From JANJUO01 sp942492935 (GTDB taxonomy: Bacteria; Bacteroidota; Ignavibacteria; Kapaibacteriales; UBA2268): 64,000 nt of DNA. Position numbers and translations under genes: made by a program. The notes under the pieces are model-generated. The model searched no databases. It worked only from the letters and a program-made list of their open reading frames with translations, and was not told the origin of the DNA. The stretch lies in the NCBI GenBank assembly GCA_942492935.1, contig OW818654.1, positions 310,001-374,000 on the forward strand, written 5' to 3'. Shown in pieces: positions 38,501-45,795 of the stretch; position 1 is the first letter of the stretch, and every line of letters starts with the position of its first letter.

Positions 38501-39058
38501 GGATTTCAACAGAGAATGCAACAAATGGCAGCTCAACAACAGCAAATCAATCAAGCATTGCAACAAATGATGCAAGGCGGTATGAATAATAGCGGAAGCA
38601 TGTCGCAAGAACAACAATCTCAATTGCAACGTCTTACAGACCAGCAAGGACAAGTCCAAAAATCAATGCAAGAATTAGCAAACGAACAGAAAAAGTTTGC
38701 TCAGCAAAGTGGCGACAAGCAAAAAGCGGACGAGATGGGCAAGATTTCCCAAGAATTGAAAGAAGTAATGTCCGATATGCGTTCTAAAGGTGATACTCCT
38801 GAAACATTAAAGAAGCAGGATAGAATTTTATCACGTTTGCTTGATGCAGTAAAATCAGAAAATGATAGAGATTACGAAAAAAATAGAGAATCAAAAACAG
38901 GTAAAGAATACAATATAGAAAGTCCAAATGCAATTGATTTTTCTACACAAGAAGGCAAAAATAAATTGATTCGTGATATATTAAACAATAGCAAAAATCA
39001 ATATACAAAAGATTACGAAAATCTTATAAGAACTTATTTTGAAAATTTGGATAAGTAA
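35525..39058 (+). CDS. DUF4175 family membrane protein
   Basis: 1177 residues. Two N-terminal spans (about 25-47 and 60-82) and a third near 158-180 precede a periplasmic beta-rich part (~200-510) with 'PKYQKILRGQNAIITVNAKGEAPETIKL', 'GRVIFPSYTK', 'SGTYHIELIDKDGNSN' and 'DDYGFSALKLMWRL'. From ~540 to the end it is an enormous Gln/Met/Lys/Glu-rich coiled coil with a glycine/glutamine-rich linker (~980-1000). This is the DUF4175 plan, widespread in Bacteroidota and Planctomycetes and sometimes near MoxR/BatA genes. Function unknown; a large periplasmic scaffold is the simplest reading. It is monocistronic. Confidence 0.85.
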   Translation: MNYELKYKQIASKIHSVRRKETFIMLATGVFSMLAVGLTALTISVLIESIANGDSTFRTILAGIIFSAFVVGFGMFAIKPLLRFLGIKNNPSDDEIAIRIGHHYPEIKDNLCNTMQLIPLVKDPKGSSPELIIGAFENVIIAIENKNFDVIINRKNLQKSVVYFLIPLVILLGLVTLSPNVMGESLNRIANFNQSFLPLIPYELSINPKYQKILRGQNAIITVNAKGEAPETIKLNVKEENQQNFDIITLRLDSGNVYKYEIPSLKTSLEFFASAEWYNSQVNTEIGKIIVIDKPIIRSISGRVIFPSYTKIAPQVINEQNADISALNGSRVEFQIFSNKDIAKANIIYEKMNLTSSKNDSSISETVEIPLNANGKKATGDFRISSSGTYHIELIDKDGNSNEDPISYSIIAMNDAFPSITLIEPTYNVEVSKNALLPIKLTINDDYGFSALKLMWRLAESPYSAPDKDFKSINILFDRDLLSNEINYIWDLNKLNITPEDKYEFYIAVADNDIVLGPKIAKTQTLSVRLPSLDEIYEENQMVQKNIEKEMEKILKEANQVKDDIEQLNRELMKDTKQNKENKPLDWKEKKTAEDILKKQMELAQKMENLQEDLKQATEKLDDNNMISPETMQKYMELQNLMKEINSPEFKKMQENMQKALQNMSEKDLQKAMEKFKFSDEQFRKNIERTMKLLQRMQAEQKADALEKRAEELAKRQDELTEETKKANPNSSEQREDLAKKQEKLRQDMNKLNEDLKALEKLMKEIGENEMPMDMMEDAKDALDAGDTDSEMQSAEQSAKGGEMEKSAKSQKKASSNLKKFAKKMNEMKNQLKKMGKEEAIRKMEKAISDMLKISKEQENLKNQTAKADYNSTKLPEYARQQAEAFESLANVANSMVQLSQKSLSVTPEMGDAISNALQNMQKSVEQMAERQSRQASQSQTAAMGAMNNAVGQMQDMVNNLKQSGQGSCSNPGGTGEGQGQGENQGQGQGGMGFQQRMQQMAAQQQQINQALQQMMQGGMNNSGSMSQEQQSQLQRLTDQQGQVQKSMQELANEQKKFAQQSGDKQKADEMGKISQELKEVMSDMRSKGDTPETLKKQDRILSRLLDAVKSENDRDYEKNRESKTGKEYNIESPNAIDFSTQEGKNKLIRDILNNSKNQYTKDYENLIRTYFENLDK

Positions 39059-39138
39059 ATCAACGATAGGGATTACAGCTGTATAACAAAATGATTTCAA
39101 CAATTCGACAAGCTCAGTAACCGGCTTGTAATGTACAA

Positions 39139-39235
39139 TCCAAGCGGGATTGAATAATTGTAAACCCCACCTAAATCCTCCCCAAGGGGAAGACTATAAT
39201 ATATTCCTCCCTTTGGGGAGGTTAGGAGGGGTTTT
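39139..39235. repeat. Mosaic MITE-like repeat element
   Basis: 'AGCGGGATTGAATAATTGTA' joins an inverted pair of CCCCACCTAAATCCTCCCC and GGGGAGGTTAGGAGGGG blocks, as at 14651-14750. The remainder of 39059-39384 shows no gene. Confidence 0.7.
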
Positions 39236-39384
39236 AGGATTTTTAAAGAATTGTATATACTATCTTTGAACGCTACTTAGTATCAGATACTCAATTAAAA
39301 AATTATTTTTTCGGAGAATAGCAAATTATTCATTAAATTGCAAGTTTTTGAAATACAGTATTTAAAATAAATTAAAGATTTTTT

Positions 39385-41802
39385 ATGTTAATATCTTATA
39401 ATAAACTCAGAGAATTTGTGGACTTTGATTATTCTCCAGCTGAATTGGATAACATTCTTACTATGTTGGGGGTTGAAGTTGAAAAAATATACGACAATGG
39501 CAAAAAATATGAAAATTTTTTTGTTGCTTATGTCAATACAGCTGAAAAACATCCCGATGCAGATAAATTGACAGTTTGTAATCTTTCTCTATCAGATAAA
39601 GATTTACAAGTAATTTGTGGGGCTCCAAATGTAGCACAAGGTCAAAAAGTTGTTCTTGGAGTATCTGGTGCAATTGTTCCTGCTGCTGGATTCAAACTTG
39701 AAAAGAGAAAAATACGCGGTGTTGAATCAAATGGAATGATTTGCTCGCAAAAAGAATTGGAACTCGGTGAAGATTCTGATGGTATTTGGGTATTGCCAGA
39801 AGATGCACCTGTTGGTACAAAGATTGCAGATTATTTGGATTTGAATGATATCTTATTTGAAATAAGCGTTACTCCGAACAAAGCTGACTGCCTTAGTCAT
39901 CTCGGCATAGCAAGAGAAATTGCGGCATACATGAATAAAACAGCAAAATCACCAGAAATTATTTTAAATGAAAGTACCAATAAAACTCATGATTTTGTAA
40001 AAGTAGTTATCGAATCTCCTGAAAATTGTTTCCGTTATTCAGCAAGAGTTGTTAGAAATATTACAAATATCGAATCACCTGATTGGCTTAAGAAGCATTT
40101 AGCATTAATTGGACTTCGTTCTATCAATGCACCTGCTGATGTTACAAATTATGTCATGTATGAACTCGGACAGCCCCTCCACGCTTTTGATTTAGATAAA
40201 GTGGCTAGTTCCACTATCATAGTAAAAAATGCTAATGATGGCGATAAATTCACAACTCTTGATGGAAAAGAAAGAAATCTTGACAATCAAATGCTTATGA
40301 TTTGTGATGCTGAAAAACCGGTAGCAATTGGTGGTGTTATGGGTGGACAAAATAGTGAAATTACAGATGATACAAAAAATATTCTAATTGAATCTGCTTT
40401 CTTTAATCCATCATCAGTACGCAGAACATCTAAAAAATTATCCTTACAAAGTGATTCTTCTTACAGATTTGAACGCGGCGTTGATATTGATAATGTAGTA
40501 GTAGCATTAGATAGAACTGCTCAGCTTATCCATCAAATTTGTGGTGGCGAATTAACAATGGGAAGAGTTGATAATGATCCTACCGTTATTGAGAAAAAGA
40601 AAATTACTCTTCGATTTGCAAGAGCGAACAAAATGATTGGTTTGCAATTGAATAATGATGATATTTGCAATTTACTTTCTCGGCTTGGTTTCGTTGTTTT
40701 GAAAAAAAATAGCGAATATGCAACAATCGAAGTACCTTCACATAGAGTAGATGTATTTGAAGAAATTGATTTAATTGAAGAAATTGCAAGACTTTACAAT
40801 TATGATAATATAACTCCAAATTACACTTCATCAATTGATTTTGAAAGTGAAGGAATAGCAAGTCACCTTTCTGTACCTCCACTTAGAAGAAAAATTCGCA
40901 ATTATTTTGTACAAAATGGATTTAATGAAATAATTACTCAGGTGCAAACTGACCCAAAATCAGCTGCGATTTATACAGAAAATCCTGTGATAATATCCAA
41001 TCCACTTGGGGAAGAATTATCAATTATGCGACCATCAATTGTACCTTCAATGTTGAAAACAGTTAGGCACAATCTGAATAACGGAAATCATAATTTAAGA
41101 ATATTTGAAATAGGTAAGTCATTTTCATTAGTAGATAAAAATACAAAAACACATCTGGAAGGATTTCTGGAAATTGAGGAGTTATGTGTTGCTTTAACAG
41201 GTTTGTCAAATCCAATTCAATGGGGAGTATCTGAAAGGAAAATAGATTTTTATGATATAAAAGGAATTGTGCAAGATTTATTTGAATTTTTGAAAATTGA
41301 GAAATATGAATTAATTGAATCAGAAAATCATGACCCTGCATTTTCAAAGCAATCCCTTGCGATTAAAACAAAATCTGGATTAATTGGCTCATTAGGTTTA
41401 ATAAAAAGTGATATTTTGAAAAGATATGACATAGATGTACCTGTCTTTTTGGCAAAAGTAAACTTTTCTGCTTTAAATAATGAAAAAGTAAAGAAATCCA
41501 AATATACTCCAGTTACTTCTTATCCTGTTGTTCAAAGAGATTTAGCATTTCTTTTTGATAAGTCAATCAAAGCTGAAGATATTAGAAAAGAAGTAATTGC
41601 AAGTGGTGGTAAATTACTCACCAATGTTGTTATATTTGATTTGTACGAAGGGAAAAATCTTGGCGATAACAAAAAAAGTATTGCTTTTTCAATGTCATTT
41701 TCTTCATTAGAAAGAACTTTGACTGACATAGAAGTTGAAACAGCAGTTAAAGATGTAATCAATAAAATTACAACAAAATTTGCGGCTACTTTAAGAGCAT
41801 AG
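39385..41802 (+). CDS. pheT: Phenylalanyl-tRNA synthetase beta subunit
   Basis: 805 residues, full length. Order: N-terminal tRNA-binding (EMAP-like) domain (~40-150, 'NTAEKHPDADKLTVCNLSL', 'GxIVPAAGFKLEKRKIRGVESNGMIC'), B3/B4 ('RVVRNITNIESPDWL'), B5 ('ITLRFARANKMIG'), the catalytic-like core ('IRNYFVQNGFNEIITQVQ') and C-terminal FDX-ACB anticodon-binding fold ('YTPVTSYPVVQRDLAFLFDKSIKAEDI'). Works with PheS to charge tRNA-Phe. pheS is not adjacent; the gene stands alone, as in many Bacteroidota. A strong terminator follows. Confidence 0.97.
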   Translation: MLISYNKLREFVDFDYSPAELDNILTMLGVEVEKIYDNGKKYENFFVAYVNTAEKHPDADKLTVCNLSLSDKDLQVICGAPNVAQGQKVVLGVSGAIVPAAGFKLEKRKIRGVESNGMICSQKELELGEDSDGIWVLPEDAPVGTKIADYLDLNDILFEISVTPNKADCLSHLGIAREIAAYMNKTAKSPEIILNESTNKTHDFVKVVIESPENCFRYSARVVRNITNIESPDWLKKHLALIGLRSINAPADVTNYVMYELGQPLHAFDLDKVASSTIIVKNANDGDKFTTLDGKERNLDNQMLMICDAEKPVAIGGVMGGQNSEITDDTKNILIESAFFNPSSVRRTSKKLSLQSDSSYRFERGVDIDNVVVALDRTAQLIHQICGGELTMGRVDNDPTVIEKKKITLRFARANKMIGLQLNNDDICNLLSRLGFVVLKKNSEYATIEVPSHRVDVFEEIDLIEEIARLYNYDNITPNYTSSIDFESEGIASHLSVPPLRRKIRNYFVQNGFNEIITQVQTDPKSAAIYTENPVIISNPLGEELSIMRPSIVPSMLKTVRHNLNNGNHNLRIFEIGKSFSLVDKNTKTHLEGFLEIEELCVALTGLSNPIQWGVSERKIDFYDIKGIVQDLFEFLKIEKYELIESENHDPAFSKQSLAIKTKSGLIGSLGLIKSDILKRYDIDVPVFLAKVNFSALNNEKVKKSKYTPVTSYPVVQRDLAFLFDKSIKAEDIRKEVIASGGKLLTNVVIFDLYEGKNLGDNKKSIAFSMSFSSLERTLTDIEVETAVKDVINKITTKFAATLRA

Positions 41803-41837
41803 AAACTTCTAGATTAGCTTTCCATACTTTGAATTAC

Positions 41838-41873
41838 CCTTCCGAATGGTTCGAACATTCGGAAGGTTTTTTT
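41838..41873 (+). terminator. Terminator of pheT
   Basis: CCTTCCGAATG / CATTCGGAAGG perfect stem, GTTCGAA loop, seven Ts. It is a member of the ACCCTTCCGAA hairpin family, showing that the family can serve as terminators. Confidence 0.9.
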
Positions 41874-41927
41874 AGATATGTAGCAAATGATGCTGTATGA
41901 ATGTCGATTGTAACAAGCGAAAGAACA

Positions 41928-42215
41928 GAAAGACTTCGAAGAGGTCTAATGCTTATAGCAAAGATATCGATAATAAAAATTCGACATCTTCGAGGTCGTA
42001 CCAAACAAAGCAAAGACAAATTCTTTTCTATAATCATTGAATCTCTTTGAGATTTTGGGGAAGAAATTATTACAAAATATCGACCTCGGAGAGGTCAAAT
42101 ACTTATAGCAAAGATAACGAATTGTAAATGTGACCTCTTCGAGGTCGTACCAAACAAAGCAAAGACAAATTCTTTTCTATAATCATTGAATCTCTTCGAG
42201 ATTTTTGGGAAATGT
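41928..42215. repeat. Cluster of GACCTC...GAGGTC and AATCTC...GAGATT palindromes, partly tandem
   Basis: Two units (about 41975-42056 and 42133-42215) are almost identical, each running from a CTTCGAGGTCGTACCAAACA block to 'CATTGAATCTCTT-GAGATTTT'. Between them is a CGACCTCGGAGAGGTC palindrome with the spacer 'TTATAGCAAAGATA'. Confidence 0.8.
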
Positions 42216-42251
42216 ATAAAAAAATCCCTGCTTTTTAGGAGCAAGGAAATT

Positions 42252-42435
42252 GTGCATTCTTCAACTCCGTAGGAGTTTTCTGTTTGTAGTAATGATTATA
42301 GGCAATAGAATTAGTTCCGTAGGAACGGATTTATTAATACACATTTAAAATTATGATGAAATCCGCACCTACGGTGCTTAAATTGTTTGTGATTTTCATT
42401 TCTACAAGCAGGTCGCAACTACGTTGCTAATATTA
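42252..42435. repeat. Cluster of CCGTAGG-core palindromes
   Basis: AACTCCGTAGGAGTT, GTTCCGTAGGAAC, GCACCTACGGTGC and GCAACTACGTTGC occur one after another. They share the TACG core while their arms vary in a complementary way. A relative, AACACCGTAGGTGTT, is at 52559-52573. Confidence 0.75.
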
Positions 42436-42480
42436 TGTAATTTTTGATTCTTTCTACAAACTGACTTTTCTTTTCATTTT

Positions 42481-44220
42481 CTATTCCCTTACTATTTCCC
42501 CATTCACTTTCAATTTGATGATTTCGATTGCCTCTAAACCGTCATTGTCAACTACTTTGACAGCGATTGTGTGATTTCCGGGCTTGAATTTCATGGTTTG
42601 GGTGCCGGTTTTGTCGAGCAGAACTTCGGCTTTGAATGGTTTATTTTCTTCATAATCCCAATCCCATGCAAACATTTCTATTCCAGCTTCGCTTTCGGCT
42701 GTTGCTGTGAATTGGATTTCAAGCATTGCAACACTTTTCTTTGAACCTTCCGAAGGTTCCGAACCTTCCGAAGGTTTGGAAGTAGAGAGGTCAGTAATTG
42801 TTACGCTCAGTTTTGGTTTCTTTGCTATTGGGATAATTTCTTCAACTGTTACAAGTTTGATGATAATATTTTCTTCGTTTTTCAATCGTGCAACTTCTTG
42901 AACTGCACCTTTGCCGAATGAAAATGCAATTATAAATCCAACCGGGTCGCCGTTCTTTTTGTTTAATTCGTAAAGTGCTTTGTCGTAACGCATAATTGCC
43001 GAGTGAAAATTATCAACAACATTTCTGCCGATATTGTCTGAACGTTTTACTTGAATTGGCGTGCCGTTTCGTGAAAGACCGTCAATTCCATAATCGCCTC
43101 TTTGCTTGGTATTTGCTTTGCCGCCAAACTGTTCAACTATCCATTGCTCAAAATGAAATGCTTCTTTGTTTCTCAAAGTGTCGTAATCATATTTGTGCAA
43201 TGTTACTGCAAATGGCTGCGAAAATATAGACTGTTGCCTATCTATTCTCATCTCCGATACTTTAATTGCTTGAACAGATTGGTCTATTCCAATCCAATTA
43301 CGATTCAATTTATCTGCAACAACTACTGTAGTTCCTCCTCCTACAAATGGGTCAAGAATTGTATCACCTTCAAAAGATGATAAAAGAATAATTCTGTCTA
43401 ATAATTTTTCGGGTTTTTGCGTTGGATAACCTATACTTTCGTAAGTATTTGAATATAAACGGTTAATATCATTCCAGAAATTGTAAATAGGATTTCCTTT
43501 ATCGTTTGAAGGTCTTAATTTTCTATAAGGAACTCCTTTTGTTGACCAACCTAAATTTCCTTCATTATCAAGTTCTATCAACTTCTCTTTTGTCATTCTC
43601 CACCCCCATTCTTTTGGGGTATATCCTTTGTATTCATACACAAGATTTGGTCGTTTACCCATAGAAGCACCTCTTATTACAGGTCCTTGATAATATCTTC
43701 CAATATCATCAAAATATGGATATTTTTTTGCTAACTCTCCATTTAGCAATTGTTCCCTTGCAGATGTTTCATTGAATTTATAGTCAGCTGATTTTGAATA
43801 CCAAAAAATACTGTCCGTTGCAATTCCAAGATTCTTTTTTGCAAATTGTGAACCTTTTGGATTGTTTGTACGTTGCCATATAATATGATTTCTGAAATTA
43901 TTATCACCAAATATTCTATCAAGAATATATACTCTAATATATGCGTCTGCGTGCCAATCGCAATGTAAATATATACTGCCTGTTGGTTTTAATAAGCGGT
44001 GCATTTCTACAACTCTTTCTTTCAGCCAAACTATATAGTGGTCTATTCCGCCACTCCATCTATCTTCAAAAGAACGAACTTCACCTTTATCGCCCCAAAT
44101 TACTTCATAATTCCTATTTGAGAAAAACGGCGGGTCAAGATAAATCAAATCTACAGATTCGCTATCCATCTTTTTCATCACTTCAAGGCAATCGCCCAAT
44201 ATTAACTGATTCATATTCAT
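42481..44220 (-). CDS. Single-chain DNA methyltransferase/endonuclease with PKD-like domain
   Basis: 579 residues. Residues 1-320 are a beta-class amino-methyltransferase: catalytic 'LDPPF' (29-32) precedes the SAM motif 'DPFVGGGTT' (290-298). Residues ~350-470 are a PD-(D/E)XK (Mrr-like) nuclease: 'FEQWIVEQFGG' (E358), 'GDYGIDG' (D380) and 'PIQVKRS' (Q390, K392). Residues ~500-575 resemble a PKD/Ig fold ('FAWDWDYEENKPFKAEV', 'GNHTIAVKVVDNDG'). Both activities on one chain suggest a type IIG-like restriction enzyme needing no separate partner; none is adjacent. The linker 480-495 ('PSEGSEPSEGS') is encoded by an inserted palindromic repeat. Target sequence unknown. It is monocistronic between repeat clusters, so likely horizontally acquired. 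Confidence 0.85.
   Translation of the reverse strand: MNMNQLILGDCLEVMKKMDSESVDLIYLDPPFFSNRNYEVIWGDKGEVRSFEDRWSGGIDHYIVWLKERVVEMHRLLKPTGSIYLHCDWHADAYIRVYILDRIFGDNNFRNHIIWQRTNNPKGSQFAKKNLGIATDSIFWYSKSADYKFNETSAREQLLNGELAKKYPYFDDIGRYYQGPVIRGASMGKRPNLVYEYKGYTPKEWGWRMTKEKLIELDNEGNLGWSTKGVPYRKLRPSNDKGNPIYNFWNDINRLYSNTYESIGYPTQKPEKLLDRIILLSSFEGDTILDPFVGGGTTVVVADKLNRNWIGIDQSVQAIKVSEMRIDRQQSIFSQPFAVTLHKYDYDTLRNKEAFHFEQWIVEQFGGKANTKQRGDYGIDGLSRNGTPIQVKRSDNIGRNVVDNFHSAIMRYDKALYELNKKNGDPVGFIIAFSFGKGAVQEVARLKNEENIIIKLVTVEEIIPIAKKPKLSVTITDLSTSKPSEGSEPSEGSKKSVAMLEIQFTATAESEAGIEMFAWDWDYEENKPFKAEVLLDKTGTQTMKFKPGNHTIAVKVVDNDGLEAIEIIKLKVNGEIVRE
42743..42776. repeat. Palindromic repeat inserted in frame in the methyltransferase gene
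   Basis: AACCTTCCGAAGGTT followed by AACCTTCCGAAGGTT-like copy: the same hairpin sequence as the intergenic elements at 41838 and 44503. It encodes the low-complexity Pro-Ser-Glu-Gly linker and keeps the reading frame. Confidence 0.75.
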
Positions 44221-44319
44221 TTCAAATTTTTTCTAAATTTCCTATTGCAAATATATTGAAATTGTTGGTAATTTTGAAAAGAAAAGATAGAATATAATTA
44301 TTTACCTAAGTCGTGACTT

Positions 44320-44500
44320 CTTTGACATTTTATTATTTACAATTTACTTTGTTATTTAAATGTATCAAAGTATATTTGGAACAAGTTGGATAAATAATAA
44401 AAAATATATTCTTGAAAATCACAGCGGGAATTTTAAAGAATTTTGTATAAAATAACAAAATTTTAAGTTATTGTTAATCGGCTCTTATCTAACTTGGCAA
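44320..44500. repeat. Mosaic MITE-like repeat element
   Basis: 'TTTAAATGTATCAAAGTATA', 'TTTGGAACAAGTTGG', 'TTCTTGAAAATCACAGCGGG' and the end 'TTATTGTTAATCGG' correspond to 14575-14839, but the CCCCACCTAA part is missing. Confidence 0.65.
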
Positions 44501-44502
44501 TT

Positions 44503-44535
44503 ACCCTTCCGAAGGTTCGTAACCTTCGGAAGGGT
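44503..44535. repeat. Hairpin ACCCTTCCGAAGGTT...AACCTTCGGAAGGGT
   Basis: Perfect 15-bp stem with a CGT loop. It has only a short T run, so termination is possible but unproven. 44540-44889 otherwise shows only AT-rich spacer with an ACTAAGTAGT palindrome near 44582. Confidence 0.7.
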
Positions 44536-44889
44536 TTGAACAAAGTTAGTAGTTTTTTGCACGTGATTCTTTCATTTGGCGACTAAGTAGTCACGCTATT
44601 TCTATCACAATTTATTTCATATATGACAAATTTATTTTCACCGTTAGAACAACAAAAATCGAATTTCAAGTTTTCTTAAACAAACGTTTAAGTATTTATT
44701 TTGCAATAAGTTACGAATATTCTAAGAGAATAATTAATAGTTTTGGCTTGACTAAATCTATTAAAATCAATGGAATAGTAATAATTTTTATTTGTTAATT
44801 ATCATAAATATCGTTAATTTGTAATTGGTTTATAGTGTCAATTAAAAAATGTTAGTTATTATATTGTAATAATATACGGGAATAAAAAA

Positions 44890-45795
44890 ATGGATAAGCA
44901 AAATCGCCGTGATTTTTTTAAAAACCTCGCTGTATTAGGAGCAGGGGTCACGGGTTTATCCGCAACAACCGCAAAAGCATCTCCAAAGAAAATTATTTCT
45001 GACGACAGAATGGGGGTTTTGGTAGATACTACTGTTTGTGTTGGTTGCCGAAATTGTGAATGGGCTTGCAAAGGTGCGCATGGAATCGATGCTGGCTCAC
45101 TTGAAAGTTATGAAGACCGTTCTGTATTCAAAGAAAAACGCCGTCCTACTGCAAGTGCATATACGGTAGTAAACGAATATTCACCTGTTAAGGGAAGTCA
45201 AATTCCTATCGATGTAAAAGTTCAATGTATGCACTGCGACCACCCTGCTTGTGTATCAGCATGTATTGTGGGTGCTTTTACAAAAGAAGAAAATGGTTCA
45301 GTTATTTGGGATGGTGGTAAATGTATTGGATGCCGTTATTGTATGGTGGCATGTCCATTCCAAATACCAACGTTTGATTATTTAACCGCAATCGAGCCTG
45401 AAATTCGCAAATGCGATTTCTGTTTTGAACGTACAAAAGTAGGTAAATTGCCTGCTTGTATTGATATTTGCCCAATGGAAGCTCTAACTTATGGTAAAAG
45501 AAGCGATTTGATTAAAATTGCAAAAGAAAGAATCAAAAGACATCCAGATAGATATGAAAATAATCTATTTGGAGAAAAAACTGTTGGTGGTACTGCGTGG
45601 ATGTATTTATCAGCTAAAAAAGCCGAAGAACTTGATTTTCCGAAACTTGGAAATAATCCTGCTCCCGGCGTTTCTGAAGCAATTCAGCATGGTATATTTT
45701 CTTATTTTGTGCCACCAGTAGCATATTTTGCTTTACTCGGCGGTATTATGTGGATAACTAAACGTCGCGGAAATGACGAGGAGGACGAAGACTAA
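44890..45795 (+). CDS. Tat-exported four-[4Fe-4S] ferredoxin subunit (HmcB/HybA-like)
   Basis: 301 residues. Twin-arginine signal 'NRRDFFKNLAVLGAGVTG' places the iron-sulfur part in the periplasm. Four cysteine groups of the DmsB/HybA/HmcB type are present: 'CVGCRNCEWAC', 'CMHCDHPACVSAC', 'CIGCRYCMVAC', 'CDFCFE...ACIDIC'. A C-terminal span ('YFVPPVAYFALLGGIMWITKRR') anchors it, as in HybA and HmcB. It carries electrons between the multiheme cytochrome and the NrfD subunit encoded next (start overlaps the stop by one base). First gene of a six-gene operon that runs to 52068. No molybdopterin or hydrogenase catalytic subunit is adjacent, so it is a stand-alone redox module similar to Hmc or Geobacter Cbc4. 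Confidence 0.9.
   Translation: MDKQNRRDFFKNLAVLGAGVTGLSATTAKASPKKIISDDRMGVLVDTTVCVGCRNCEWACKGAHGIDAGSLESYEDRSVFKEKRRPTASAYTVVNEYSPVKGSQIPIDVKVQCMHCDHPACVSACIVGAFTKEENGSVIWDGGKCIGCRYCMVACPFQIPTFDYLTAIEPEIRKCDFCFERTKVGKLPACIDICPMEALTYGKRSDLIKIAKERIKRHPDRYENNLFGEKTVGGTAWMYLSAKKAEELDFPKLGNNPAPGVSEAIQHGIFSYFVPPVAYFALLGGIMWITKRRGNDEEDED

Noticed and set aside
37313..38659. Minus-strand frames up to 130 codons
   Set aside because: Shadow of the Gln/Lys-rich coiled coil of the DUF4175 gene; composition (Leu/His/Phe-rich) is the expected antisense of that bias.
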